A stretch of DNA of 64,000 bases from assembly GCF_024707525.1 (NCBI RefSeq), contig NZ_CP062231.1, positions 868,001 to 932,000 on the forward strand, read 5' to 3'. The stretch's first letter is position 1. Every line of letters starts with the position of its first letter. Below, one piece after another: positions 6,510-14,704 of the stretch. Under the pieces are notes generated by a model, which worked only from the letters and a program-made list of their open reading frames with translations, ran no database searches and was not told where the DNA came from. A program made the position numbers and the translations under genes. Origin of the DNA: Rhizobium sp. TH2 (GTDB taxonomy: Bacteria > Pseudomonadota > Alphaproteobacteria > Rhizobiales > Rhizobiaceae).

Positions 6510-7842
6510 CTGAAACCAGCCGCAACACCTGCCCATTCTGTCCGGTGACGTGCTTAGCCCACTTTTCCATGAGCTTTCGACGTTGGTCGAGGAAATCAGT
6601 CCTACGATAAGCCCTGACGACTTTGCCGACGACCGAATGGCCGAGCACAGTCTCGGCGATGTCATGAGGCGTGTCCGTGGTCTCAGCAATCCAGTCCCGC
6701 AGACTGGAGCGAAAGCCATGGGGTCTGTATGTCATCTGCCGCCGCTCCATCAGCCTACTCATGGTCGCGTCAGAAATGACGCCTTTGCGGATGCTTGGGA
6801 ATAGAAAGCCATCTTTCGATAGTGGTCGAGCTTGGTCGATAATCTCCAGTGCCTCGGGCACAAGCGGCACGCGGAACGCCTGGGTCTTTTCCTTTCGGCC
6901 TTTCATACTGTCCGCCGGGATAGTCCAGATGTCGCCATCAATCTGCTTTTCTTGGAAATAGCGAAGTGGGCTCGATCGCACGCCGGTCAGGATCAACAAT
7001 CGCAGTGCGAGGTGCGTCAGCGAGCCGTCAGACAGAGAGGCATAGAACGCGGGCACCTCCTGCCACGGCATAGCGGGGATGTTCTCTGCAACGTGCCGAG
7101 ACTTGCCCAACAGGGCCTTGGCCTTCTCCGTCGCCTGGATATCAACATCCAAACCCAGCGCGGCAGCGTGGCGCATGCAAATGCTCAGGCGGTTTAGGGC
7201 CTTGCGCGCGGTGTCGGATTTGGTGTGCCAGATCGGCGCCAAGACATCCCTGATATCCGTCTGATCTATGTCCGCAACTGGAACCTTCCCGAGCTTTGGA
7301 AGAATATGAAGTTCCAGGGGACTGAACCATCGGCCCGCCTTGCCGTCGCCCTTCAGTTCGGCCTTTCGGCTTTCAAACGCATCCTCGGCAATTTCGCGTA
7401 ACATGTGGAGACGCTTGGCGGCCTCGCGCTTCTGGCGCTGCCGTTCCTTGATAGGATCCACGCCACTGCGGCCAATCGATCGATGACGCTCCGCTGCTTC
7501 GCGGGCTTCCTTGAGGGATACATCGGTCATTGACCCAAGGCCCATCTCGCGGCGCCTACCGTGGACAGTCACTCGAAGAACCCATTGGCCGCCCCCGCCT
7601 TCGCGCTTGATCAGCCAGAGGCCACCACCATCAGAATGCTTTCCGGGTGGCCTGCTTTTGACTTCCTGTGCCGTGAGCTTGTTTAAAGTTCGGGCTGTCA
7701 AATCGATCCCCCCGTCTATCCCCACATTGATTTGCGCTTCGCTGAAGGCAAATGATAAGGGATGACAGCGCCTGACGCAACAGAAAGCCGTGGGTACCAG
7801 GATGTTTGATAAGCCATGACTAAAGCTGAAAAGCCTTGACAA
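6502..7842 (-). CDS. Tyrosine recombinase (phage integrase, DUF4102 type)
   Basis: Up to 446 residues. The recognisable part starts at TLNKLTAQEVKS: an arm-type DNA-binding domain (SDGGGLWL...MGLGSMTDVSLKEARE), a core-binding domain, then the catalytic domain. The catalytic residues can be placed: Arg in LTGVRSSPLR, His-x-x-Arg in HGFRSSLRDW, His in LGHSVVG and Tyr in VRAYRRTDF. The Glu that usually follows the first Arg (TGVRSGE) is absent. The start is uncertain: TTG at 7842 or GTG at 7725 are possible, and the first ~50 residues look unrelated to the family. It should integrate and excise the element at the adjacent tRNA sequence. Confidence 0.85.
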   Translation of the reverse strand: MSRLFSFSHGLSNILVPTAFCCVRRCHPLSFAFSEAQINVGIDGGIDLTARTLNKLTAQEVKSRPPGKHSDGGGLWLIKREGGGGQWVLRVTVHGRRREMGLGSMTDVSLKEAREAAERHRSIGRSGVDPIKERQRQKREAAKRLHMLREIAEDAFESRKAELKGDGKAGRWFSPLELHILPKLGKVPVADIDQTDIRDVLAPIWHTKSDTARKALNRLSICMRHAAALGLDVDIQATEKAKALLGKSRHVAENIPAMPWQEVPAFYASLSDGSLTHLALRLLILTGVRSSPLRYFQEKQIDGDIWTIPADSMKGRKEKTQAFRVPLVPEALEIIDQARPLSKDGFLFPSIRKGVISDATMSRLMERRQMTYRPHGFRSSLRDWIAETTDTPHDIAETVLGHSVVGKVVRAYRRTDFLDQRRKLMEKWAKHVTGQNGQVLRLVSDG

Positions 7843-7847
7843 ATCAA

Positions 7848-7870
7848 TTCAATGCCGGTCCCGGGCACCA
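7848..7870 (+). other. tRNA 3'-end fragment, likely attachment site (attR)
   Basis: The 23 bases read as a tRNA T-loop (TTCAATG, 7848-7854), the 3' T-stem strand (CCGGT), the 3' acceptor strand (CCCGGGC), discriminator A and CCA. The 5' T-stem partner (ACCGG) is missing, because 7843-7847 is ATCAA, and no 5' acceptor GCCCGGG lies upstream. It is therefore a displaced tRNA tail, possibly of a leucine tRNA. Its orientation and place just right of the integrase fit the distal attachment site, with the intact tRNA expected left of the window. Confidence 0.55.
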
Positions 7871-7922
7871 CTCGCCTCCATGTGAACAGTTGTGTTTGAG
7901 CGCTATCTTTGGGAGTTCCTTC

Positions 7923-7948
7923 GGAACTTCGCCGCGACCGACAACGTT
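7923..7948 (+). promoter_or_regulatory. EcfG (general stress) sigma promoter
   Basis: GGAAC (7923-7927), 17 bases, CGTT (7945-7948): a full match to the EcfG consensus. It lies 30 bases before the GTG at 7978 and should drive the YqjD-like protein and the small membrane peptide after it. It is just outside the integrated element. Confidence 0.8.
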
Positions 7949-7977
7949 GCTGGTGACCCGCAACATGGAGTCACCAC

Positions 7978-8235
7978 GTGGACAAGAACGAATTCGAAGT
8001 TACCCGCCTGCAGGAGCAGATTCAGGATCTCAAGGCCGAACTGGTCGAGATGTCGGCCAATATCTCGTCCGGCGTTGACAAGTTGGAGCGCGCTGCCAAG
8101 CCCTCGATCGGGGTCATTCGCGATAATCCCGGTACCGTTTCCACCATCGCGGTTTCCGCCGGCATTATTGGCCTGGCAGTTGGATATCTGATCGGCACGA
8201 CTGCCAGTGCGAGCGGGTCTCGCTGGCACCTCTGA
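7978..8235 (+). CDS. YqjD/ElaB-like membrane-anchored protein
   Basis: 85 residues with a GTG start. The N-terminal half is an amphipathic, probably coiled-coil helix (FEVTRLQEQIQDLKAELVEM). A DNPG turn follows, then one C-terminal hydrophobic segment (VSTIAVSAGIIGLAVGYLIG). This is the layout of DUF883/YqjD proteins, tail-anchored and in E. coli tied to ribosomes and stationary phase (family knowledge). The EcfG-type promoter upstream fits a stress role. The ribosome site before the GTG is weak. Confidence 0.65.
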   Translation: MDKNEFEVTRLQEQIQDLKAELVEMSANISSGVDKLERAAKPSIGVIRDNPGTVSTIAVSAGIIGLAVGYLIGTTASASGSRWHL

Positions 8236-8264
8236 GATTTTTTCATGAATTGAAGGATGTGAAT

Positions 8265-8411
8265 TTGAACAGAAACGGCCTTTATCTCATCATCGGCGCG
8301 CTGCTTGTGGCGGTCGCCGGGTTTGCGACTTACACCTATCAGGAGGAAAAGAAGCCCGACGGCGTCGAGCTCAAGCTCAACGAAAACGGCGTCTCGCTGG
8401 AAACCAACTGA
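8265..8411 (+). CDS. 48-residue membrane peptide
   Basis: TTG start at 8265 with AAGGA 7 bases upstream; an in-frame GTG at 8259 is too close to that site. The peptide has a single membrane helix (LYLIIGALLVAVAGFATYTY) and then a charged tail (QEEKKPDGVELKLNENGV). I recall similar ~50-residue proteins in Rhizobiales. It follows the YqjD-like gene by 29 bases and is likely in the same stress operon. Function unknown. Confidence 0.6.
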   Translation: MNRNGLYLIIGALLVAVAGFATYTYQEEKKPDGVELKLNENGVSLETN

Positions 8412-8538
8412 TTGGGATGGGCGGCGGCGAGGCGTCGGCCGCTCCACCCCCGTCTCCCGAGCGTGCGAATATTCGCGCATCCGCTTGCATTCACGCCTTG
8501 GCGGTCCAAGATATGCGGCAGGCATTTGTTTGGGGCGC

Positions 8539-9774
8539 ATGCGCATGGCGATGGTTGAGAATACAGTTCCCATTAATCTGGACGAACACGACGGCACCTG
8601 GCCCGCGAAACGCCGGAAGGTGCTCGACTGGCTCGTCCACGATACGCGCGACCAGCGCTTCGTCGACAATATACTGGTCGAAATGAGCGAGCGGCTGGTT
8701 GCAGCCGGTGTGCCGGTCGCGCGGGCTTCCCTGCATTTCCAGACCAACCATCCGCAATGGCGCGGCGCGAGACTCCTATGGCGCACGGGGCTCGAAGAGG
8801 CGGAAATCGACCTCTATGGATACGAGGTCGAGAATACACAGGTTTTTCTCAGGAGCCCGCTCAAGGTAATCCACGATGGCGCCGGGGAATTGCGCAAAAA
8901 CCTCGAGGAGCCGGTCGCCGATCCCGCGTCGGAAGCCTCGCTTTATACCGATCTGCGCGAGGAGGGCCTGACTGAATATGTGGCATGGCCGCTCGATCAT
9001 ACGCTTGGGAAGCGGCATGTCGTGACATTCTCCACGGCGCGCCCCGGCGGGTTTGCGGAGCAGCATCTGGAGTTTCTCAAGGATCTCATTCCGGTGCTGG
9101 CGCTTGTCACGGAAATCCGTGTGAAGAATGTCATGGCACGCACCTTGCTCCGCACCTATGTCGGGCCTCATGCCAGCGAGGAGATCCTGGCCGGCGCGAC
9201 CACGCGGGGCAGCGGTGCGACGATGAGTGCCGCAGTCATGATCTGCGATCTTCGCGACTTCACGGAACTGTCCTCGCTCTGGCCGCGCGATTATGTGATC
9301 GACCTGCTCAATGCCTATTTCGACGCCCTTTCCGGGCCGATCGAGGAACATGGCGGCGAGATCCTCAAATTCATGGGCGACGGCCTGCTCGCCGTGTTCC
9401 CGCTCTCGGTTCCCACCGCCTGCGCCGATCTCCTGAGCGCGATCAGGAAGGGCAGGGCCGCCATGGCCGAACTGAACGTGAAGAGCGCCGGGGACGGCCA
9501 TCCGCAGCTTGGCTACGGCGTCGGCGTCCATATCGGGGACGTCATGTATGGCAATATCGGCTCGAAGACGCGTCTCGATTTCACCGTGATCGGCCCGGCC
9601 GTGAACATCGCATCGCGGCTCGAAACGCTCACCAAGGAGGTGAAGCGACCCGTCCTGCTGTCGAAGACCTTCGTCGAGACTGCTGGATGCCAGGCGGAGG
9701 CCGACGCGCTCGGCCTATTCTCCCTCAAGGGCATCGAGGAGCAGATCGACGTCTTCGCGCTGAAGTTTGATTGA
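8539..9774 (+). CDS. Class III adenylate/guanylate cyclase
   Basis: 411 residues from the ATG at 8539, which has GGGG nearby; ATGs at 8545 and 8551 are alternatives. Residues ~1-190 form a GAF-like sensory region with no transmembrane segment. The C-terminal catalytic domain has both metal-binding Asp (MICDLRDF and GDGLLAVF), the substrate Lys in ILKFMGDG, the Asp in LDFTVIG, and the Asn/Arg pair in VNIASRLE. Lys plus Asp favours ATP over GTP. It should make cAMP in the cytosol; the stimulus is unknown. It ends 6 bases from the convergent TetR gene. Confidence 0.85.
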   Translation: MRMAMVENTVPINLDEHDGTWPAKRRKVLDWLVHDTRDQRFVDNILVEMSERLVAAGVPVARASLHFQTNHPQWRGARLLWRTGLEEAEIDLYGYEVENTQVFLRSPLKVIHDGAGELRKNLEEPVADPASEASLYTDLREEGLTEYVAWPLDHTLGKRHVVTFSTARPGGFAEQHLEFLKDLIPVLALVTEIRVKNVMARTLLRTYVGPHASEEILAGATTRGSGATMSAAVMICDLRDFTELSSLWPRDYVIDLLNAYFDALSGPIEEHGGEILKFMGDGLLAVFPLSVPTACADLLSAIRKGRAAMAELNVKSAGDGHPQLGYGVGVHIGDVMYGNIGSKTRLDFTVIGPAVNIASRLETLTKEVKRPVLLSKTFVETAGCQAEADALGLFSLKGIEEQIDVFALKFD

Positions 9775-9780
9775 GAGTGA

Positions 9781-10407
9781 TCAGAGAAGGATGCCGCGCA
9801 GCACGGTCTCGGCGATGGTCTTGGCGGCATTGTCGTAATCCTCGGCCTTAAGCCGGCTCTTGCCGAGTGCGTCGCAGGCGAGCGGCTCGAAATCGGCATA
9901 GAACTGCGTCGCCGACCACAGCATGATCAAAAGATGCCGCACATCGACGGGAGCCATCTTGCCCGCGGCGATCCAGCCTTCGATGACGGCGACACGTTCG
10001 GTCGTCACCTCCTGCATGTGCAGCCGGTCCTTCTTCTTGAGGAACCGGGCGCCCTGGATGATCTCGTTGGCGAAGAGACGGGATTCGGTGATGTTCTTGC
10101 GGGTATATTCGAGCTTGGAACGTATATAAGCTTCGAATGCCTCGGCAGGTTCGCGCTCGGGTGAAAGCTGTTTCAGCGCATCGTCCCAGCCCCGGATCAG
10201 GTGAGCGATGACTGCGGTGTAGATCTCCTCCTTCGAGGAGAAATAGTAATAGACATTGGCCTTGGGCAGGCCCGATCGCTCGGCGATCTCCGCAATCCGC
10301 GTGCCGTCGAAACCTTTCCTCGAAAAAATCTCGATCGCCGCCTTCAGGATAAGGCGGATATTGCGTTCACGGATGCGCTCCTCTTGATCCTTCACCTTGC
10401 GTGGCAT
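9781..10407 (-). CDS. TetR-family regulator, RutR-like
   Basis: 208 residues from the ATG at 10407 (MPRKVKDQEER); upstream in-frame ATGs have no better ribosome site. The HTH is typical (IAEIAERSGLPKANVYYYF), and the C-terminal half resembles the RutR type (FANEIIQGARFL..., LLIMLWSATQFYADF), whose E. coli member senses uracil and thymine. It is divergent from the nucleoside operon, with three RutR-like operators between them, so it most likely represses that operon until a base or nucleoside binds. The ligand is inferred, not shown. Confidence 0.8.
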   Translation of the reverse strand: MPRKVKDQEERIRERNIRLILKAAIEIFSRKGFDGTRIAEIAERSGLPKANVYYYFSSKEEIYTAVIAHLIRGWDDALKQLSPEREPAEAFEAYIRSKLEYTRKNITESRLFANEIIQGARFLKKKDRLHMQEVTTERVAVIEGWIAAGKMAPVDVRHLLIMLWSATQFYADFEPLACDALGKSRLKAEDYDNAAKTIAETVLRGILL

Positions 10408-10518
10408 GTCCCATTCAACTCCCAACATCCCGTCAATAGCTGTATCCGTCGAAAATTGCACGCGCGGATTTAGGTGCGGATGCAGCACTGTACGCGGCAT
10501 CCGGGCAAAAACAATAAC

Positions 10519-10590
10519 CTGACGATTCGGTCCACTTTTTTTGACGATCCGGTCATTTTTTCTATTTTCAGAAGTTGACACTTTGGTCAG
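10519..10590. promoter_or_regulatory. Three RutR-like operators
   Basis: E. coli RutR binds TTGACCA-N2-TGGTCAA. Here TTGACGATCCGGTCAT (10541-10556) and TTGACACTTTGGTCAG (10575-10590) each match 11 of the 14 fixed positions. CTGACGATTCGGTCCA (10519-10534) is a weaker copy closely similar to the second. Starts are 22 and 34 bp apart, about two and three helical turns. They fill the gap between the regulator and the operon start at 10632. Confidence 0.6.
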
Positions 10591-10631
10591 CTTTTGGCAA
10601 CTTTATTTTCAGAAGCGACCGAGGGGATGGC

Positions 10632-11486
10632 ATGATGCCAATTCAGTTGAGACAAGCGATGAGCGCTGTATTGGAAGGCTGGCACGCCGACCTTCCCCAG
10701 GCGTGGCGCAACTGTCTCGGCCATGTCGAGCTTGGCTTCGATGCGATGGAGCCGGCGCTGGACATGGAAATCTGGGAGCCTATCTTCCCGGTTCGAAAGG
10801 GCCGGCATTTTCCCGGCCAGCCGCCCGGCGCGCATATGCTGCGGGCATTCGACGGCATCGAGCCGCATGAAGTGCGCTGCGTGATCCTCGGGCAGGACCC
10901 CTATCCGGAACCGGGCTTTGCCACCGGCCGCGCCTTCGAGGCCGGCAATGTCGCCGACTGGCGCGAACTGGACAAAATGTTCTCCAAAAGCATCCGCGCC
11001 TATATGCAGCTCATCCTCGCCGCGCGGACCGGGCAACCTGATTATGCCGAAAGCTTCGATCGCTGGCCAGATGTGCGCGAAATGATCACGGCCCCGGAAA
11101 CGGCGTTCGAGTCTCCTTCGGCGATCGCCGATCGATGGGTGGGACAAGGCGTGCTACTTCTCAACGCGTCGCTGACATTGACGCGCTTCCAGGTGTCGAT
11201 CGATCCACACCAGTCACAGGGACATCTCCCCCTCTGGCGGCCGCTGATGATCGCCACAATCGAGGCGCTCGCCGCGCGCGGCCAGCCTCTCGTCGTTCTG
11301 GGATTCGGCGATGCGGCTGCGGAGGTCATCAAGGCCGCCGGCATAAGGGACGGGCAGGCGGGGAGGCTGGCCTGCGTGCTGCGCGATCATCCCGCGCGTG
11401 CCGAGGCCGTGCTCGCCATGCCAAACCCATTCGTGCTCTGCAACAACCATCTCGCGGCCATGGGCGCCGCGCCGATCGGGTGGTGA
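10632..11486 (+). CDS. Uracil-DNA-glycosylase-superfamily protein
   Basis: 284 residues, start chosen for GAGGGG 5 bases before the ATG. It matches family-1 UDG at the catalytic motif GQDPYP (Asp89; Ung has GQDPYH), AF of the base-stacking strand, GVLLLNASLT (Asn178) and the C-terminal NPFVLCNNHLAAMGAAPIGW. The last motif is changed: Ung HPSPLS is DHPARAEAV here (His253), so the DNA minor-groove Ser-Pro loop is lost. It is first in a nucleoside-uptake operon, which is unusual for a repair enzyme. It may act on free nucleosides or bases rather than DNA (inference). Confidence 0.75.
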   Translation: MMPIQLRQAMSAVLEGWHADLPQAWRNCLGHVELGFDAMEPALDMEIWEPIFPVRKGRHFPGQPPGAHMLRAFDGIEPHEVRCVILGQDPYPEPGFATGRAFEAGNVADWRELDKMFSKSIRAYMQLILAARTGQPDYAESFDRWPDVREMITAPETAFESPSAIADRWVGQGVLLLNASLTLTRFQVSIDPHQSQGHLPLWRPLMIATIEALAARGQPLVVLGFGDAAAEVIKAAGIRDGQAGRLACVLRDHPARAEAVLAMPNPFVLCNNHLAAMGAAPIGW

Positions 11487-11488
11487 CC

Positions 11489-13108
11489 ATGGCGCGCAAG
11501 AGCTACGATTTCATCATCATCGGCGCGGGCTCGGCGGGCTGCGTGCTTGCCAATCGACTGTCCGCGGACCCATCCCACAAGGTCCTGCTGCTGGAGGCCG
11601 GCGGACGCGATCGCAATCCGCTCTTCCGGCTGCCGATGCTGATGGGCAAGCTCTTTCATTCCGGGCTCTACAACTGGCATTACCATACCGAGCCGGAGCC
11701 CTATCTCAACGGCCGCAAGCTCTACTGGCCGCGTGGCAAGGTGCTGGGCGGAACCTCCACGATCAACGGCATGATCTATGTGCGCGGCAACCGGCATGAC
11801 TACGATCGCTGGGCGCAGTTCGGCCTGCCGGGCTGGTCCTATGACGAGGTGCTGCCTGCCTTCCGCCGCTCCGAGGGCCATATCGAACGCAACAGCGCCT
11901 TTCATAATCGCGATGGCGAGCTGACGGTCTGCCGGGCGCGGGGCTGGAATCCGTTGATGGATGTCTTCGCCCAGGCAGGTGCAGAAGCCGGGTACCCCCT
12001 GAACGACGATTTCAACGGCGCCGACCAGGAAGGCTTCGGCCGTTTCGATTTCACCATCAAGAACGGCAAGCGCTGGTCGACCTCCTTCGCGTTCCTCAGG
12101 CCGGTGCTCGCTCGTCCCAACCTCACCGTGCTGACCGGTGCGGAAACCAGCCGCATCATCATCGAGGGCGGCAGGGCCGTCGGCGTCGAGTATGTCAGGG
12201 AAAGCACGGTCGAGAAGGCTTATGCCGACCGCGACATCGTGCTCTCCGCCGGCACGATCAATTCGCCGAAGGCGCTGCTGCTCTCCGGCATCGGGCCCGG
12301 CGCGGAGATCGCGTCCGCCGGCGTCAAGCCGATCCACGAACTGCCGGGCGTCGGCAAGAACCTGCAGGACCATGTCGATTGCGTCATGTCATGGGAATGC
12401 CGCGAACCGGTCACGCTTTACTCCGATCTCCGCGCCGACAAGCTGACGGTCTCGATGATCCAGGGCCTGCTCTTCGGCAAGGGCATCACCACGACATTTC
12501 CCTATGAAGCCGGCGCCTTCATCCGTTCGAACGACGAGCTTGTGGCGCCCGATATCCAGCTCCATTTCATGCCGGCGCTCGAGAAGACCGCCAACCTGCA
12601 TTTCCCCAATCCGTTCAAGAAGAGCACGGTCGAGGCCAATCACGGCTTCACGCTGCGCGTCGGCCCAGTCAATCCAGAGAGCCGTGGCGAGATCACGCTG
12701 CGATCCGCCGACCCCGCAACCGCGCCGAAAATCCAGGCCAATTACCTCAAGACGGATTTCGATATCAGGACGATGATCTCGGGCATCCGTCTGACCCGCG
12801 AGATCATCGCTCAGAAGGCGTTCGACAAATATCGCGGCAAGGAACTGGCGCCGGGGCCAGCCATGCTCAATGACGATGACCTGACCGCCTGGCTGCGCGC
12901 CACCGCCATGACGACCTTCCATCCTGTCGGCACCTGCAAGATGGGTAACGACCCCCAAGCGGTGGTCGATGCACGGCTCAAGGTGCACGGCATCGATGGA
13001 CTGCGTGTTGCGGATGCCTCCATCATGCCGATCATCTCCAGCGGCAATACCAATGCCCCCTCCATCATGATCGGCGAGAAATGCGCCGATTTCATCCTGA
13101 ATTCCTGA
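11489..13108 (+). CDS. GMC-family FAD oxidoreductase
   Basis: 539 residues starting 2 bases after the previous stop. The N-terminal dinucleotide fold is [22 protein letters not shown] signatures follow: [20 protein letters not shown], then the second signature region [20 protein letters not shown]. The C-terminus has the catalytic-region [10 protein letters not shown] and [12 protein letters not shown]. The family includes choline and alcohol dehydrogenases, and the closest look is BetA-like. In this operon it may oxidise a sugar or side-chain alcohol of a modified nucleoside; the substrate is inferred only from context. Confidence 0.85.
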   Translation: MARKSYDFIIIGAGSAGCVLANRLSADPSHKVLLLEAGGRDRNPLFRLPMLMGKLFHSGLYNWHYHTEPEPYLNGRKLYWPRGKVLGGTSTINGMIYVRGNRHDYDRWAQFGLPGWSYDEVLPAFRRSEGHIERNSAFHNRDGELTVCRARGWNPLMDVFAQAGAEAGYPLNDDFNGADQEGFGRFDFTIKNGKRWSTSFAFLRPVLARPNLTVLTGAETSRIIIEGGRAVGVEYVRESTVEKAYADRDIVLSAGTINSPKALLLSGIGPGAEIASAGVKPIHELPGVGKNLQDHVDCVMSWECREPVTLYSDLRADKLTVSMIQGLLFGKGITTTFPYEAGAFIRSNDELVAPDIQLHFMPALEKTANLHFPNPFKKSTVEANHGFTLRVGPVNPESRGEITLRSADPATAPKIQANYLKTDFDIRTMISGIRLTREIIAQKAFDKYRGKELAPGPAMLNDDDLTAWLRATAMTTFHPVGTCKMGNDPQAVVDARLKVHGIDGLRVADASIMPIISSGNTNAPSIMIGEKCADFILNS

Positions 13109-13118
13109 GGAAACGCCG

Positions 13119-13439
13119 ATGATACTCGAACACAGGACCTACACGTTCAAGCCCGGCACGGTGGACCTCTGGATGCGGAAATACGAGGCCGAGGGCCTGC
13201 CCGTACAGAAGAAGCACCTGAACAAGTTCGTTGGCCTCTATGTCTCCGAACTCGGCCACCTGCATACCACCGTCCTGATGTGGGCCTATGACAGCCTGGC
13301 CGATCGCGAGCAGCGGCGGGCCGCCATGTATGCCGATCCGGACTGGAAGAAGTTCATCTCGGAGGTCTGGGCGCTCAACGCCATCGAGAAACAGGATGTG
13401 ATGATCATGAATCCGGCGCCGTGCTCGCCCGGCGTCTGA
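13119..13439 (+). CDS. NIPSNAP-family protein
   Basis: 106 residues. The start [18 protein letters not shown] and the later [20 protein letters not shown] with DWKKFI are typical of the NIPSNAP ferredoxin-like fold. Bacterial members are often encoded beside catabolic oxidoreductases but have no firm biochemical role. It follows the GMC gene by 10 bases (ribosome site GAGGAAA), suggesting the two proteins work together. Confidence 0.8.
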   Translation: MILEHRTYTFKPGTVDLWMRKYEAEGLPVQKKHLNKFVGLYVSELGHLHTTVLMWAYDSLADREQRRAAMYADPDWKKFISEVWALNAIEKQDVMIMNPAPCSPGV

Positions 13440-13532
13440 AGAAGGCCTGCGGAATCTAGGAAACTACGCATGCGGCAGCCCTGGGGATGCCGACCAGCAT
13501 AAAGCCAAAACCAAAGAAAAAGGGAACAGACA

Positions 13533-14582
13533 ATGACACAAGACAAGACAGCATCATTCAATCGCCGCGACTTCCTGCAGATCAGCGCCGGCGCCGCAGC
13601 ACTCGGCCTCACCGCCAGCTTGATGCCCGCCATTGCGCGTGCCGCGGGCGGGCTCGTGGCACTCGTCCACACCCAGGCCGCCGGCGACAATGGCCCGGTC
13701 GATTCCATGATCGCCAAGCTCAAGCAGCTTTCGGAGGAAAAGGGCTTCGAATACCGCGCCGTCTACGCGCAGGATCCGGCCACCTACGAGACCGTGTTCC
13801 GTACTCTCGGCGATGCCGGTGCGGCAGTCATCGTCTCGACCTTCAACGAGGTCGCCGAGCCGTTCAAGGCACTCGCATCCTCCTATCCCGATACCAAGTG
13901 GATCCAGCTCTTCGGAGACCCCTTCGAGCCGGCCATCCCGAATGTGGTTACGGTTTCCTATGACTATTATCTCGGCTGCTACCTCTCCGGCATGTTCGCG
14001 GCCAAGGTCTCGAAATCCGGCAAGATCGGCTATATCGGCGGCATCTCCATCCCGCCGCTCAATGCGGATTTCAACGCGCTGAAGGCCGGCGCGCTGTCGG
14101 TCAACCCGAACGCCACCGTGACGGCCGCCTTCGCGGGCTCCTTCCAGGACCCGGCCAAGGGCCAGGAAATCGCCACCCAGATGTACAATGATGGCATCGA
14201 CTACATCCAGACCGACTCGGCCGCGACCGATGGTGGCATCATTGCCGCCGCCAACGAGAAGGAAGGCCGGATGGTCAGCGGCATCTCGCCGGCGCAATAT
14301 GCGCTCGGCCCGAAATCCGTCATCGCGCTGGTGGCGCTGGACTTCGGCCAGTCGCTCTATAACGAAGTCTCCAAGGCGCTCGGATCAGAGTGGAAGGGCG
14401 GCACGCATGAGCCGACCGGACTTGGCACTGGCGTCATCGATTTCGTGGCGTCGCCAGTCTTCGCCGAACAGGGTCCGGCCGACCTGACCGGCAAGACCAA
14501 GGACGTGTGGGCCGATATCGAAACGGCGAAGAAGGGCATCCTTGACGGTTCGATCAAGGTTCCCTTCAATACCGCGCTGTAA
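13533..14582 (+). CDS. BMP-family substrate-binding protein of a nucleoside ABC importer
   Basis: 349 residues. The N-terminus is a twin-arginine signal (NRRDFLQISAGAAALGL, cleavage near ARAAGG). The body is a Bmp/Med-type periplasmic protein (LVHTQAAGDNGPVDS, then YIGGISIPPLN and IDYIQTDSAATDGG). BMP proteins deliver purine or pyrimidine nucleosides to NupOPQ-like transporters. It is directly upstream of the ATPase and two permeases. Two hairpins follow it, as is common after binding-protein genes. Confidence 0.85.
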   Translation: MTQDKTASFNRRDFLQISAGAAALGLTASLMPAIARAAGGLVALVHTQAAGDNGPVDSMIAKLKQLSEEKGFEYRAVYAQDPATYETVFRTLGDAGAAVIVSTFNEVAEPFKALASSYPDTKWIQLFGDPFEPAIPNVVTVSYDYYLGCYLSGMFAAKVSKSGKIGYIGGISIPPLNADFNALKAGALSVNPNATVTAAFAGSFQDPAKGQEIATQMYNDGIDYIQTDSAATDGGIIAAANEKEGRMVSGISPAQYALGPKSVIALVALDFGQSLYNEVSKALGSEWKGGTHEPTGLGTGVIDFVASPVFAEQGPADLTGKTKDVWADIETAKKGILDGSIKVPFNTAL

Positions 14583-14593
14583 TTCGAACCGCT

Positions 14594-14670
14594 CCCCTCC
14601 TTCTGTTCAGGGAGGGGATCACGGGCAGGTTCGCGGGCGCGGCAATTAGCCCTGTCTGCGGCCGCGAACC
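14594..14670 (+). promoter_or_regulatory. Two hairpins between binding protein and ATPase
   Basis: CCCCTCC (14594-14600) pairs with GGAGGGG (14611-14617). GGTTCGCGG (14628-14636) pairs with CCGCGAACC (14662-14670). Neither is followed by a T-run, so they are more likely RNA-stabilising or partial attenuator structures that raise binding-protein mRNA above that of the rest of the operon. Confidence 0.45.
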
Positions 14671-14704
14671 GCTCCATCACCTTCTTTCATGGGATTCCCA
14701 GCGC

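Larger units (their letters stand above)
1..7870. mobile_element. Right end of an integrated prophage-like element
   Basis: The stretch starts beyond the window and ends at a tRNA 3' fragment (7848-7870). It has a tyrosine integrase at the right end, an AlpA-type excisionase, a winged-helix protein, a putative replication protein with internal iterons and an HGG-motif protein. Many genes are under 110 residues and overlap by ATGA or TAATG. These are mobile-element signs; the housekeeping genes start just after 7870. No capsid, terminase or conjugation gene is visible, so prophage versus another integrative element is undecided. The left boundary is not in the window. Confidence 0.75.

Noticed and set aside
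7840..7870. A complete tRNA gene at the element boundary
   Set aside because: The 5' acceptor strand, D-arm, anticodon arm and 5' T-stem strand are missing; only the 3' tail is present.
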